From Ahrensia sp. (GTDB lineage Bacteria > Pseudomonadota > Alphaproteobacteria > Rhizobiales > Rhizobiaceae): 64,000 nt of DNA. The position numbers were made by a program, and so were the translations under genes. The notes under the pieces are model-generated. The model was given only the letters and a program-made list of their open reading frames with translations. It had not been told where the DNA came from and made no database searches. The DNA lies in the NCBI GenBank assembly GCA_002706335.1, contig PAKZ01000027.1, positions 1 to 64,000 of the forward strand. Direction: 5' to 3'. Position 1 is the first letter of the stretch. Every line of letters begins with the position of its first letter. Positions 16,195 to 24,756 of this stretch are shown in pieces.

Positions 16195-16821
16195 TTACAC
16201 GATCAGCCGGGCGACTTCGCTCCGCAACACCGGTAACAATTCGGTCTCGAACCAGGGGTTCTTCTTCAGCCAGCCATTGTTGCGCCATGACGGGTGAGGC
16301 AACGGCAGGATCCTCGGCCTGCCCTCACGCGGATTGTCATGGACCGCGCGCCAGTTACGCACTGTCTCGGTCAGCGTGCTCCGCGCTTCGTCACCCATGT
16401 GGTAAGCCTGTGCATAGAGCCCGACGGCAATCACGAGCTCAAGCTGCGGCATCGCAGCGAAAACGCGATCATGCCATGTCGCGCGGCATTCGCGGCGCGG
16501 CGGCAGGTCTCCGCCGTGCTTGTCGTGCCCCGGAAAACAAAACCCCATCGGCACAATGGAAATCCGCCGGGTGTCGTAGAAGACGTCCTCGCCGATTCCC
16601 ATCCAGTCGCGAAGGCGCACGCCCGAAGGATCGGTAAACGGACGCCCCGACGCATGCACCCGCGTTCCGGGCGCCTGCCCGCAGATGCAGATCCGCGCCG
16701 TTTCGGATGGCACGCAGACCGGATTCGGCTCATGCGGCAAGGCCGCGCCGAACTGCGGATTGTCCCGGCAGACCCGGCAAGCCCGTATATCGGAATGCAA
16801 TTCGAGAAGGCTCTCACTCAT
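16195..16821 (-). CDS. uracil-DNA glycosylase superfamily protein
   Basis: 208 residues. The UDG-like domain shows ICGQAPGTRVHASGRPFTDPSGVRLRDWMG (N-terminal catalytic loop region) and LPLPHPSWRNNGWLKKNPWF (the C-terminal H-P-S DNA-contact motif). Cysteines CRVCRDNPQF and the conserved CFPG are present. It is the third gene of a leftward nuclease-GST-UDG unit, overlapping the GST gene by four bases. Members of this subgroup are annotated 'uracil-DNA glycosylase family'; actual uracil excision is not established from sequence. Confidence 0.85.
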   Translation of the reverse strand: MSESLLELHSDIRACRVCRDNPQFGAALPHEPNPVCVPSETARICICGQAPGTRVHASGRPFTDPSGVRLRDWMGIGEDVFYDTRRISIVPMGFCFPGHDKHGGDLPPRRECRATWHDRVFAAMPQLELVIAVGLYAQAYHMGDEARSTLTETVRNWRAVHDNPREGRPRILPLPHPSWRNNGWLKKNPWFETELLPVLRSEVARLIV

Positions 16822-17453
16822 GCCGGATAGCTGGGACGCTCGCGCATCGCTGCGTACCAGCGACGGAAATGCACAAACTCATCGGGTATCGCGATCCGTG
16901 CCGGCTTGCAGAAATCCGTTGCGACGACGGCGGTAATGTCGGCAACGCTGATCGTTTCGCCCGCAATGAAGGGCCGTCCAGCCAGTTCGTCGTTCAAGAA
17001 CGCCGCGAACTCGATCGCTTTCGGCTTGTTGGCTTCGCCCCAATCCGCGATCTGAGGCACTTCCCACTCCTTCATCGCCGGATGGATATGCCGGAAAGCT
17101 TGCGCCACCGGGAACATGAAATGCAATTCGACGCGCCTCTGCCACATCTCGACTTCGGCCTGGCCGAAAGCCCCGGTTCCGAACAAGGGCGGCTCCGGGC
17201 ACAGCGCTTCGAAATAGCGGCAGATCGCGATCGATTCCGTCAGAACCCGCCCATCGCCGAGTTCCAGCACCGGCAAGCGCATAAGCGGATTGCGCGAGGC
17301 GACCGTTGGCTCCTTGTGGCCGAGCGCTCCCATGTCGACCGGCACGAGGGGAACTTCGATACCCTTTTCGGCGAGATAGATGCGCACGCGGCGAGGATTG
17401 GGGGCGCGGCCCCCGTCATAAAGCTTGTGATCGCTGAAATCCGGCTGCGTCAT
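16818..17453 (-). CDS. glutathione S-transferase family protein
   Basis: 211 residues: an N-terminal thioredoxin-like domain (LYDGGRAPNPRRVRIYLAEKGIEVPLVPVDM... RLPVLELGDGRVLTESIAICRYFE) with the glutathione-contact VLE and E-S residues, and an all-helical C-terminal domain (FIAGETISVADITAVVATDF). The S-x-A/V-D-I-T capping motif is intact. It overlaps both neighbours by four bases. The electrophilic substrate is unknown. Confidence 0.92.
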   Translation of the reverse strand: MTQPDFSDHKLYDGGRAPNPRRVRIYLAEKGIEVPLVPVDMGALGHKEPTVASRNPLMRLPVLELGDGRVLTESIAICRYFEALCPEPPLFGTGAFGQAEVEMWQRRVELHFMFPVAQAFRHIHPAMKEWEVPQIADWGEANKPKAIEFAAFLNDELAGRPFIAGETISVADITAVVATDFCKPARIAIPDEFVHFRRWYAAMRERPSYPA

Positions 17454-18070
17454 GGATCATCGTCCTCCCGTTCGAATGGCCAAAGCGACCTTACCCGCAG
17501 CCAGATGCGAGACGCCAGACCGGCAGGTCCGATATCCGCGATCGAACCCTGTTGCGTTCGCCATCGCGCCGGCCGCTCGAAATCTCCTGCCCAAAGCCCC
17601 GCCGCCTCGCTCCGCGCCTTCCGTTCCTCGCTGCCGTAATCGCCATAGGCGACCGCCCAGCCGGCGCGAACCATGGCGGCGTTCACGTCGGTTCCTCCCA
17701 CAACGCAGCGCATCAGCAGCCGGCCGAAGCGATCCCTTTGGTTGCCGCGGCAGGCGACCTCTCCGTCACCGATCAAAGCGACAAGGCGAAGGCGAGCTTG
17801 CTCCCCGCAATCATAGGCGGCGCCGTCCCGCCGGCAAGACTGGCCGCGTTCCGGAGCGTCCATGCCCACAAGCCGGATTCGCTGCCCCGCCAGCATGATC
17901 GTATCGCCGTCCACCACGCGCACCCGTCCCGCGACTTCCTGCATGGAAAACTCGTCGAGGACGGCAGCGGCAAGCGCGACCAGACCGAACAGCGCGATCA
18001 CACCGAAGACAGTCAGCGCGCGTCCCAATATGGAACGCCGTCTTCCCCGTCTTCTAGGCAGTCGTCGCAT
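17450..18070 (-). CDS. thermonuclease (SNase-like) family protein, membrane-anchored
   Basis: 206 residues. An Arg-rich N-terminus (about 1-14) is followed by one membrane segment (VFGVIALFGLVALAAAVL), so the nuclease faces the periplasm or is exported. The SNase domain shows RVVDGDTI, RLVGMDAPERGQSC and RDRFGRLL, corresponding to the catalytic Asp, Arg and Glu/Asp regions. Two cysteine pairs are likely disulfides. It is the first gene of the leftward nuclease-GST-UDG unit. Confidence 0.88.
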   Translation of the reverse strand: MRRLPRRRGRRRSILGRALTVFGVIALFGLVALAAAVLDEFSMQEVAGRVRVVDGDTIMLAGQRIRLVGMDAPERGQSCRRDGAAYDCGEQARLRLVALIGDGEVACRGNQRDRFGRLLMRCVVGGTDVNAAMVRAGWAVAYGDYGSEERKARSEAAGLWAGDFERPARWRTQQGSIADIGPAGLASRIWLRVRSLWPFEREDDDP

Positions 18071-18175
18071 GCCGATCCCGCGTTTCGAAGGGAGTTTTTA
18101 ACGATTTGGAAATAATCTTCATTCACCGATCCGGAATGCGCCTGACGGATGTGTAACGCGTAAATTGCTGAAACC

Positions 18176-19747
18176 ATGAACCAATCGCCGTCGGAGCTCC
18201 CCGACAAGATCATTGTTGACCGGCGAAAATCCTATCGCAACAGCGACGTGCGAAACGCTGTGCGCAGGACGCGTGACCGTCTGGCCGAACAGGGCATCTC
18301 CGATCCGGAATTCGACCTCGATCTGCTGAGGCTCTACGCGCGCACCGTCCAGTCCGGCACACTGGCTATGGTGTTGCTGGTCGTCATGACCGGCTTTTTC
18401 GGCATGATGTTCGGCTTTCCCGGCGGAATTCTCGTCTGGGCCGCCCTGGCGTCCGTGTTTTATGTCGGTCACGGATTGCTCGCGCGCCGATATCTCGGGC
18501 AGAAGCGGACCGCTCAAACGCGGCGACGCTGGACCCTGACATTCGCCGCCGCGCATATTCTGCTCGGTGCGTACTGGGCCTGGTTCGCATTCCTGGGCTG
18601 CGCGGCCTGCACCGGCACCGAACTACTGATGTCCAAGGCCATCGTGATGCTGATCGCGATGGCCGCGAGCGCAACGATCAACTACAATATGCGCGGGTCC
18701 GTGGGGCTCGAATTCGGCCTGCCGATCGTCGCTTTCGCTGTCGCCGAGAACGGCTTGTTCAATCCGAGCGCCATGGCCGCATCCGCCGGGCTGCTGGCGA
18801 CGCTGCTCTTCTTTTCCTTCATCGCCATCCGGCTGCGCCGCGCCAGCCTCGCCGCGCTCAGCTATCGCAGCGAAAACAATGCCCTCGTCGCGGAGCTCGA
18901 GATGGCCCGCTCGATCTCCGAGGAAGCGCGCCGTCGCGCCGAAGACGCCAATCTCGCCAAATCCCGCTTCCTCGCCTCGATGAGCCACGAATTGCGGACG
19001 CCGCTCAACGCCATTCTCGGATTCTCGGAGATCATGGCGAAGGAAGTTCTCGGGCCGATGGAGAACGAGAACTACCGGTCCTACGCCAACGACATCAACC
19101 AGTCGGGACAACACCTTCTCAAACTGATCAACGAGATCCTCGACCTGAGCCGCATCGAGGCCGGCAAGCAGGAACTGATTGAGGAACCCCTGCGGCTCGC
19201 CGATGTCGTGGAGGAATGCATAGGTCTCGTGAAGATGAAGGCGAACCAGAAGACCATCAAGATCGATCACGCCTTCGAGGCGAAAATGCCACGCCTGCTC
19301 GCCGACGAGCGCTCGGTCCGCCAGGTGGCGCTCAATCTCCTGTCGAACGCGGTGAAGTTCACCCCGTCTGGCGGCAACATCCAGGTCAAAACCGGCTGGA
19401 CCGCTTCCGGCGGCCAGTATATCTCGGTCAAGGACAACGGGCCGGGCATTCCGGAAGATGAGATCCCCGTCGTACTCGCCGCCTTCGGTCAAGGGTCGAT
19501 CGCTATCAAAAGCGCCGAACAGGGTACCGGCCTCGGCCTTCCCATCGTTCAGGCATTGATGGCCATGCATGACGGCGTCTTCAAGCTGAAATCGAAACTG
19601 CGCGAAGGCACCGAGGCGCTCGTGGTATTCCCCGCCGAACGGGTCATGGACGAACTTCCCGCCGCACCGGTCACCTCCGCATCAAAGGCGGCCCGTCGCA
19701 CGCGCCAGCCGGCGAAGACGCAGGCTGCCGCCGTCGGCGGCGCGTAA
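18176..19747 (+). CDS. membrane sensor histidine kinase (orphan)
   Basis: 523 residues. A cytoplasmic N-terminus (about 1-60) is followed by several membrane segments (about 62-220), then a coiled linker (SENNALVAELEMARSISEEARR). HisKA is at about 258-330 with phospho-acceptor His271 in SMSHELRTPLNAILGFSEIM; the HATPase domain follows (NLLSNAVKFTP, DNGPGIP, GTGLGLPIV). A basic, Ala-rich tail ends the protein. No response regulator is adjacent. The overall type resembles PleC/DivJ-like kinases of Rhizobiales, but the partner is unknown. Confidence 0.92.
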   Translation: MNQSPSELPDKIIVDRRKSYRNSDVRNAVRRTRDRLAEQGISDPEFDLDLLRLYARTVQSGTLAMVLLVVMTGFFGMMFGFPGGILVWAALASVFYVGHGLLARRYLGQKRTAQTRRRWTLTFAAAHILLGAYWAWFAFLGCAACTGTELLMSKAIVMLIAMAASATINYNMRGSVGLEFGLPIVAFAVAENGLFNPSAMAASAGLLATLLFFSFIAIRLRRASLAALSYRSENNALVAELEMARSISEEARRRAEDANLAKSRFLASMSHELRTPLNAILGFSEIMAKEVLGPMENENYRSYANDINQSGQHLLKLINEILDLSRIEAGKQELIEEPLRLADVVEECIGLVKMKANQKTIKIDHAFEAKMPRLLADERSVRQVALNLLSNAVKFTPSGGNIQVKTGWTASGGQYISVKDNGPGIPEDEIPVVLAAFGQGSIAIKSAEQGTGLGLPIVQALMAMHDGVFKLKSKLREGTEALVVFPAERVMDELPAAPVTSASKAARRTRQPAKTQAAAVGGA

Positions 19748-19752
19748 GCCGA

Positions 19753-20769
19753 TCAGCCGTCTTTCTCGTTGACGCCCGCCTGTTCAAACGTCGCCATGCC
19801 GGAATGGCAAAGCGCCGCAGCCTTGACGATACCCGCGGCAAGCGCCGCGCCGGTTCCCTCGCCCAGCCGCATGCCGAGCGACAGGATCGGCTCCTTGCCG
19901 ATCTTCTCCAACGCTGCCGCATGGGCCGGCTCGGCCGAGACGTGGCCGACGATGCAGTGATCGAGCGCCGAAGGATTGGCGGCATGCAGCACCGCCGCCG
20001 CGGCAGTCGCTACATAGCCGTCGATGATCACGGGAATACGTTCCATCCGCGCCGCCAGGATCGCGCCCGCCATCGCCGCGATCTCGCGCCCGCCAAGACG
20101 GCGCAGAACCTCCAGCGGATCATTCAGGTGCGCCTTGTGCAGCGCAACCGCACTCGCCACAGCATCGATCTTGCGTGCGAGCACCTCGCCTTCGGAGCCG
20201 GTGCCCGGCCCGACCCAGTCGGCTGCCTCGCCGCCATAGAGGCCGTGGCAGATCGCGGCCGCAATCGTCGTGTTGCCGATCCCCATCTCGCCGATACACA
20301 ATAGATCCGTACCGCCGGCGATCGCCTCCATGCCGAAGGCCATGGTCGCCGCGCAGGTTTTCTCGTCCATCGCCGGCTCCTGGGTGATATCGGCGGTGGG
20401 ATAATCGAGCGCGAGGTCAAAGACCTTGAGACCGAGATCATTGGCGATGCAGATCTGGTTGATGGCGGCGCCGCCGGCGGCGAAGTTCTCGACCATCTGC
20501 GCGGTGACGCTCGGCGGGAACGGCGTGATACCGCGCTCGACGACGCCGTGATTGCCGGCGAAAACCGCGACGAGCGGCCGTGTGACGGCCGGCGGTCGCC
20601 CGGTCCAGGCGGCAAGCCATTCAGCGATCCCCTCGAGCCTGCCCAGCGCGCCCGCCGGCTTCGTCAGCTGCACGTCGCGCTCCCGGACGGCAGCGACCGC
20701 CGCCTCGTCCGGGCCCGGCAGGTTCGCCAGCAGGTTGCGGAAATCATCAAAGGGAAGGCCACTGGTCAC
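19753..20769 (-). CDS. cobT: nicotinate-nucleotide:dimethylbenzimidazole phosphoribosyltransferase
   Basis: 338-residue enzyme of lower-ligand activation in cobalamin synthesis: nicotinate mononucleotide plus dimethylbenzimidazole gives alpha-ribazole phosphate. Diagnostic stretches are VFAGNHGVVERGITPFP, GEMGIGNTTIAAAI and SLGMRLGEGTGAALA, the last with the catalytic Glu. The GTG start at 20769 places the family N-terminus correctly. cobS is divergently oriented 107 bases away; the pairing is usual for the nucleotide loop branch. No cobalamin riboswitch is seen in the gap. Confidence 0.96.
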   Translation of the reverse strand: MTSGLPFDDFRNLLANLPGPDEAAVAAVRERDVQLTKPAGALGRLEGIAEWLAAWTGRPPAVTRPLVAVFAGNHGVVERGITPFPPSVTAQMVENFAAGGAAINQICIANDLGLKVFDLALDYPTADITQEPAMDEKTCAATMAFGMEAIAGGTDLLCIGEMGIGNTTIAAAICHGLYGGEAADWVGPGTGSEGEVLARKIDAVASAVALHKAHLNDPLEVLRRLGGREIAAMAGAILAARMERIPVIIDGYVATAAAAVLHAANPSALDHCIVGHVSAEPAHAAALEKIGKEPILSLGMRLGEGTGAALAAGIVKAAALCHSGMATFEQAGVNEKDG

Positions 20770-20875
20770 GTTATGCTCCGTCGGGAATTCTATGGCGTGT
20801 GTTTTGCCCCTGCCCTATACACGACGGCTGGCTGCAGGCGACAGGAAGTCGTCGAAACGCGAAAGAAATTGGCTC

Positions 20876-21688
20876 ATGACGCGAAATCCGGACAATGCGG
20901 AAGGCCTGGCTGGCCAGGCGATGCGCGCGACCGGCTTTCTGAGCCGCCTGCCGGTCCCCGCCCGGTTTTGGGACGACGCTCCGGCCGCAGCAATCGGTGC
21001 AGACGCGCGCGCCTTTCCTCTTGCTGGCGTTATGATCGCGACAGGGCCGGCGCTTCTGCTGGTGGTTCTGTCGCTGATCGGCCTGCCCGTTCTGATGACG
21101 GCGGTCTTCGTCACCCTCGCGCTCGTCGCTGTCACCGGCGCCTTGCATGAAGACGGGCTGGGCGATGTGGCAGACGGTTTCGGCGGTGGCGCGACAAAGG
21201 AACGCCGGCTGGAAATCATGAAAGATTCGCGCATCGGCACCTATGCGGCTGTCGCCATTGCCGGAAGTCTGATGCTGCGGGTCGCCGGCCTTGGCGCGCT
21301 CATCGCGACGCATGGCGCCTGGTCCGCCGCCGTCCTGCTGATCGCTGTTGCCGCTGCATCGCGCGGAGCAATCGTGTGGTTCTGGTCAAGCATGCCCAAT
21401 GCGCGCGGCGAAGGCGTCGCGCACGCTGCCGGAGCACCCGACGAAACGACGGCCAATTTCGCGGCGCTTGCAGGCTTGGCGATCTTCGCCGTACTCGGGA
21501 TCGCCGCCTCTGGCATCGTCAACACAACCGCCGCGCTCCTGTTCGCGATCGCCGCCACGCTGGGATTTTCTCGCCTGTGCCGGCGCATGATCGGCGGCGT
21601 CACCGGCGATACGCTGGGTGCATGCCAGCAAATCGCCGAGATCATGCTGCTCACTGGCCTTGCCCTCGGGATTTCCATCCCCACTTGA
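20876..21688 (+). CDS. cobS: adenosylcobinamide-GDP ribazoletransferase (cobalamin synthase)
   Basis: 270-residue inner-membrane enzyme joining adenosylcobinamide-GDP to alpha-ribazole (phosphate), the last assembly step of cobalamin. Several hydrophobic segments; the metal/diphosphate motif ALHEDGLGDVADGFGGG is characteristic, followed by MKDSRIGTYA. The frame runs open far upstream, but MTRNPDNAEGLAGQAMRATGFLSRLPVPARFW at 20876 is the normal N-terminus. A cobU (kinase/guanylyltransferase) gene is not in the window. Confidence 0.95.
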   Translation: MTRNPDNAEGLAGQAMRATGFLSRLPVPARFWDDAPAAAIGADARAFPLAGVMIATGPALLLVVLSLIGLPVLMTAVFVTLALVAVTGALHEDGLGDVADGFGGGATKERRLEIMKDSRIGTYAAVAIAGSLMLRVAGLGALIATHGAWSAAVLLIAVAAASRGAIVWFWSSMPNARGEGVAHAAGAPDETTANFAALAGLAIFAVLGIAASGIVNTTAALLFAIAATLGFSRLCRRMIGGVTGDTLGACQQIAEIMLLTGLALGISIPT

Positions 21689-21952
21689 ATGATCTCGAAC
21701 CCACGCGGGAAAGCCATGGAATCGCCCTGCATCCTTGTCTGCTCCATCGACCTGAAAACCGGCTATTGCTTCGGTTGCGGCCGCACGCGCGAGGAAATCT
21801 CCGGCTGGACGCTCTATTCGTCGGAACAGCGCCGCGAGATCATGGCCGGTCTTCCCGAAAGGCTGGAAAAAGTGGAACGCAAGCCACGCCGCGAGACGCG
21901 CCGCAGCCGCATGGCCCGCGAACGGGCCGAAGACGCGTCCGGGAAGGCGTGA
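21689..21952 (+). CDS. DUF1289 protein
   Basis: 87 residues; an alternative start is the second Met at 21716 (MESPCILVC). The DUF1289 core is SPCILVCSIDLKTGYCFGCGRTREEISGW with four cysteines in a C-x(3)-C ... C-x(2)-C arrangement, probably binding iron or zinc. The C-terminal half is highly charged (RKPRRETRRSRMARERAED). It begins directly after the cobS stop and precedes the protease gene by four bases. Confidence 0.85.
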   Translation: MISNPRGKAMESPCILVCSIDLKTGYCFGCGRTREEISGWTLYSSEQRREIMAGLPERLEKVERKPRRETRRSRMARERAEDASGKA

Positions 21953-21956
21953 GCCG

Positions 21957-22658
21957 ATGAACGCGCTCGCTTTCCTCGTCTTCGGCGTCCTCGGCGCGGG
22001 CCTGTTGATCCTGCTGTTCAACGGCAATGGCGGCATGATCGGCCCGATGACGGACGACCAGTTCGCCGGGACGATTTATCTGGGTCTCTTCGCGACGATC
22101 CTCGCGGCAGGCCTGTTCGCCTCCGGCCAGCGCTTCGGCGAAATGGCGCGCCAGGCGGGCATCTGGATCGCCATCATCGTCATGCTCGTGGTCGGCTATG
22201 AATATCGTTTCGAGTTGCAGGAAACGGCGAGCCGCGTGACGTCGGGACTGTTGCCGGGCCAAGCGATCACCTCGCAGGACGTCAATGGCGATCTTTCCGT
22301 GACGATCAACCGGCGCAGCCGCCATTTCGAGGTCGTCGGATCCGTCAATGGCGACCGCCAGCAGTTCCTCGTCGACACCGGCGCGTCGACGATCGTGCTG
22401 ACCGAGACGAATGCAAGCCGGGCCGGCTTTCACCCCGAAGAACTGGACTTCCGCATTCCCGTCTCGACGGCGAACGGAGTCGCCATGGCGGCGCGGATTT
22501 CCGGCGTCGACATCACCATTGGCGGGATCGAGAGGCGCGGCATGGTCGCCCTCGTCGCGCGCGACAGCCAGATCCAGTCAAATCTGCTCGGCATGAACTT
22601 CCTCGACACGCTGTCCTCCTTCGAGTTCCAGCGCGACAGAATGATCCTGCGCAACTAA
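21957..22658 (+). CDS. retropepsin-like aspartic protease (TIGR02281 type)
   Basis: 233 residues. Three hydrophobic segments (about 2-20, 38-56, 66-82) anchor it, and a periplasmic protease domain of clan AA follows with the active-site triad QFLVDTGASTIVLTE (D140-T-G). The domain is a single retropepsin half, so a homodimer is needed for activity. Family members are common in Alphaproteobacteria; substrates are mostly unknown. It converges on the TauE/SafE gene with a 6-base gap. Confidence 0.88.
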   Translation: MNALAFLVFGVLGAGLLILLFNGNGGMIGPMTDDQFAGTIYLGLFATILAAGLFASGQRFGEMARQAGIWIAIIVMLVVGYEYRFELQETASRVTSGLLPGQAITSQDVNGDLSVTINRRSRHFEVVGSVNGDRQQFLVDTGASTIVLTETNASRAGFHPEELDFRIPVSTANGVAMAARISGVDITIGGIERRGMVALVARDSQIQSNLLGMNFLDTLSSFEFQRDRMILRN

Positions 22659-22664
22659 GCCCGA

Positions 22665-23489
22665 TCAGAGCACGCTGTAGAAGAAGCGCGCGGCGACCAC
22701 GAACATGAACAGGCCGAAGCCGATTTCGAGCTGGCGCCTCTTCAGCCCGTGCGCCAGCCGCACGCCGAGCGGCGCCATGACGAGCGTCACCGGAATGATC
22801 AGCGCGACGGCGATCCAGTTAACATAGCCGGTGGACAAAGGCGGGAGGCCGGGCTCGCCCCAACCGGCCCAGATCGAGCCGATGAAGCCGGGAATGGAGA
22901 TAAGCACGCCCACACCTGCCGATGTGGCCACGGCCTGGTGGATCGGCCGGCCGAACAGCGTCATGAAGGTGTTGTTGAGCACGCCGCCGCCAATACCCAT
23001 CAGGGTCGACAGAAAGCCGATCAATGCACCGATCGCAAAACGGCCAGCGCCGCCGGGCAACGCGTCGCCGATCTTCCAGCTTTCCCGGTTAAACAGCAGC
23101 CGCAGCCCGACAAGGATCGCAATAACAGCGAAGACGATGCGCAATTCGCGTCCGGATATCGATGCGAATACCAGTGTCGCCAGAAGAACTCCGCCCGGAA
23201 CGGCAATGACGAAGCTCTTGAGCAGCTCCATGTCGACCGCCCCCTTGGCCCGGTGAGACAGAAACGAGCGGATCGATGTCGGCACGATGACCGCGAGCGA
23301 CGTACCGATGGCAAGATGCATCCTGATCCCCGCATCGACCCCGACAATGCCCAGAACCTGATAGAAGACGGGCACCAGAACGGCGCCACCGCCGATGCCG
23401 AACAGCCCGGCAAGGAGCCCGGCGATACTGCCCGCCGCGACGACGGCGGCGGCGAGCGAAATCAGGTCCGTCCAGGACGCGTCAGGCAT
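22665..23489 (-). CDS. TauE/SafE-family sulfite/organosulfonate exporter-like permease
   Basis: 274-residue inner-membrane protein with about eight hydrophobic segments. The repeat signatures IAGLLAGLFGIGGGAVLVPVFY and FLSTLMGIGGGVLNNTFM are typical. The ATG at 23489 (MPDASW) is preferred to a TTG four codons earlier. The family moves sulfite, sulfoacetate or other anions; no sulfur-metabolism neighbour fixes the substrate. Confidence 0.9.
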   Translation of the reverse strand: MPDASWTDLISLAAAVVAAGSIAGLLAGLFGIGGGAVLVPVFYQVLGIVGVDAGIRMHLAIGTSLAVIVPTSIRSFLSHRAKGAVDMELLKSFVIAVPGGVLLATLVFASISGRELRIVFAVIAILVGLRLLFNRESWKIGDALPGGAGRFAIGALIGFLSTLMGIGGGVLNNTFMTLFGRPIHQAVATSAGVGVLISIPGFIGSIWAGWGEPGLPPLSTGYVNWIAVALIIPVTLVMAPLGVRLAHGLKRRQLEIGFGLFMFVVAARFFYSVL

Positions 23490-23621
23490 GGCGGAAAACA
23501 ATCACTTGGCTTCGAAAGGCGTTGAACAGGGAAATCGCGTGGGGAGCCCGACGCGACGCATGGCTAAACGGCACAACAGGAGATGAAGGGTTTTGCCGCG
23601 GTTGGCAAGCGCCCGCCGGGA

Positions 23622-24632
23622 TCAGGCAGCGGCGCGCGCCGCCGCGTCGATACGCTTCAGTGCGTCGCGCAGGACATCGCCTGTCGCGCCCGCCCGGACA
23701 GCCTCGATGGACAGATGCTGGCGCCATTGCCGAGCTCCAGGGACGCCATGGAACAACCCTACCATGTGCCGCGTCACCTGGTTCGCCCTGCCGCCGGCGG
23801 CGACATGACGATCCGTATAGTCGGCCATGGCAAGCACCACGTCCGGCAAATCGGGCGAAGACACACTGCCCCCATAGAGCGCTCCGTCCACTTCCGCGAG
23901 AAGACCCGGTTCGTGATAGGCCGCCCGCCCGAGCATGACGCCGTCGACATGATCGCTATGCGCCATCGCCTGATTCAGATCCTTAACGCCGCCATTTATG
24001 CCGATGAAAAGATTTGGATATTGCGCCTTGAGCCGATACACGATCTCGTAATCGAGTGGCGGAATATCCCGGTTCTCCTTCGGGCTCAGCCCCTCCAGCC
24101 ATGCCTTGCGGGCATGCACCCAGATCGCGTCCGTGCCCGCATCGGTCACCATGCGGGCAAGATCGAACAGTGCCTGTTCAGGATCCTGATCGTCGACACC
24201 GATCCGGCATTTCACCGTTACGGGCAAGGCATCAGGCACCGCGGCCTTCATCGCCGCGACGCATCGGGCAACGAGATCCGGCGTCTTCATCAGGCATGCG
24301 CCGAATGTGCCGGACTGTACCCGGTCGGACGGGCAACCGACATTGAGGTTCACCTCGTCATAGCCGAAATCGGCGGCGATCCGCGCCGCCTCGGCCAGCT
24401 TCTCCGGATCGCTTCCGCCCAGCTGCAACGCCACCGGATGCTCCACACCGTCGAAACCCAGCAACCGCTCCCGATCGCCGCGAATGACGGCGTCGGCCAC
24501 GACCATCTCGGTATAAAGCAACGCCCGTCGCGTCAGCTGCCGGTGAAAGAACCGGCAATGACGGTCCGTCCAATCCATCATCGGGGCGATGGAGAGGATT
24601 TTTTCTCTGTTTTTCAAAGAATTAGAATACAT
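23622..24632 (-). CDS. dusA: tRNA-dihydrouridine(20/20a) synthase
   Basis: 336-residue flavoenzyme that reduces U20/U20a of tRNA. Strong DusA marks: SIAPMMDWTDRHCRFFHRQL near the N-terminus, LQLGGSDPEKLAEAA, and NVGCPSDRVQSGTFGACLM containing the catalytic Cys. HARKAWLEGLSPKENRDIPPL is also DusA-specific. The ATG at 24632 gives a family-like N-terminus; another ATG 13 codons upstream is possible. No operon partner. Confidence 0.95.
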   Translation of the reverse strand: MYSNSLKNREKILSIAPMMDWTDRHCRFFHRQLTRRALLYTEMVVADAVIRGDRERLLGFDGVEHPVALQLGGSDPEKLAEAARIAADFGYDEVNLNVGCPSDRVQSGTFGACLMKTPDLVARCVAAMKAAVPDALPVTVKCRIGVDDQDPEQALFDLARMVTDAGTDAIWVHARKAWLEGLSPKENRDIPPLDYEIVYRLKAQYPNLFIGINGGVKDLNQAMAHSDHVDGVMLGRAAYHEPGLLAEVDGALYGGSVSSPDLPDVVLAMADYTDRHVAAGGRANQVTRHMVGLFHGVPGARQWRQHLSIEAVRAGATGDVLRDALKRIDAAARAAA

Positions 24633-24756
24633 TGCAATGTTCTGGACCGAGGGAGGCCTGTGTCTATTCATATAGGCATTCTCGCCCGTGCGGCCGCTCT
24701 GATCTTTTCATGTAAGGAAATTGGACAGGATTTGGAAGGTATCCGGATATGATCGG

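Noticed and set aside
20770-20875. Cobalamin riboswitch between cobT and cobS
   Set aside because: The 106-base gap is too short and lacks the B12-box sequence.
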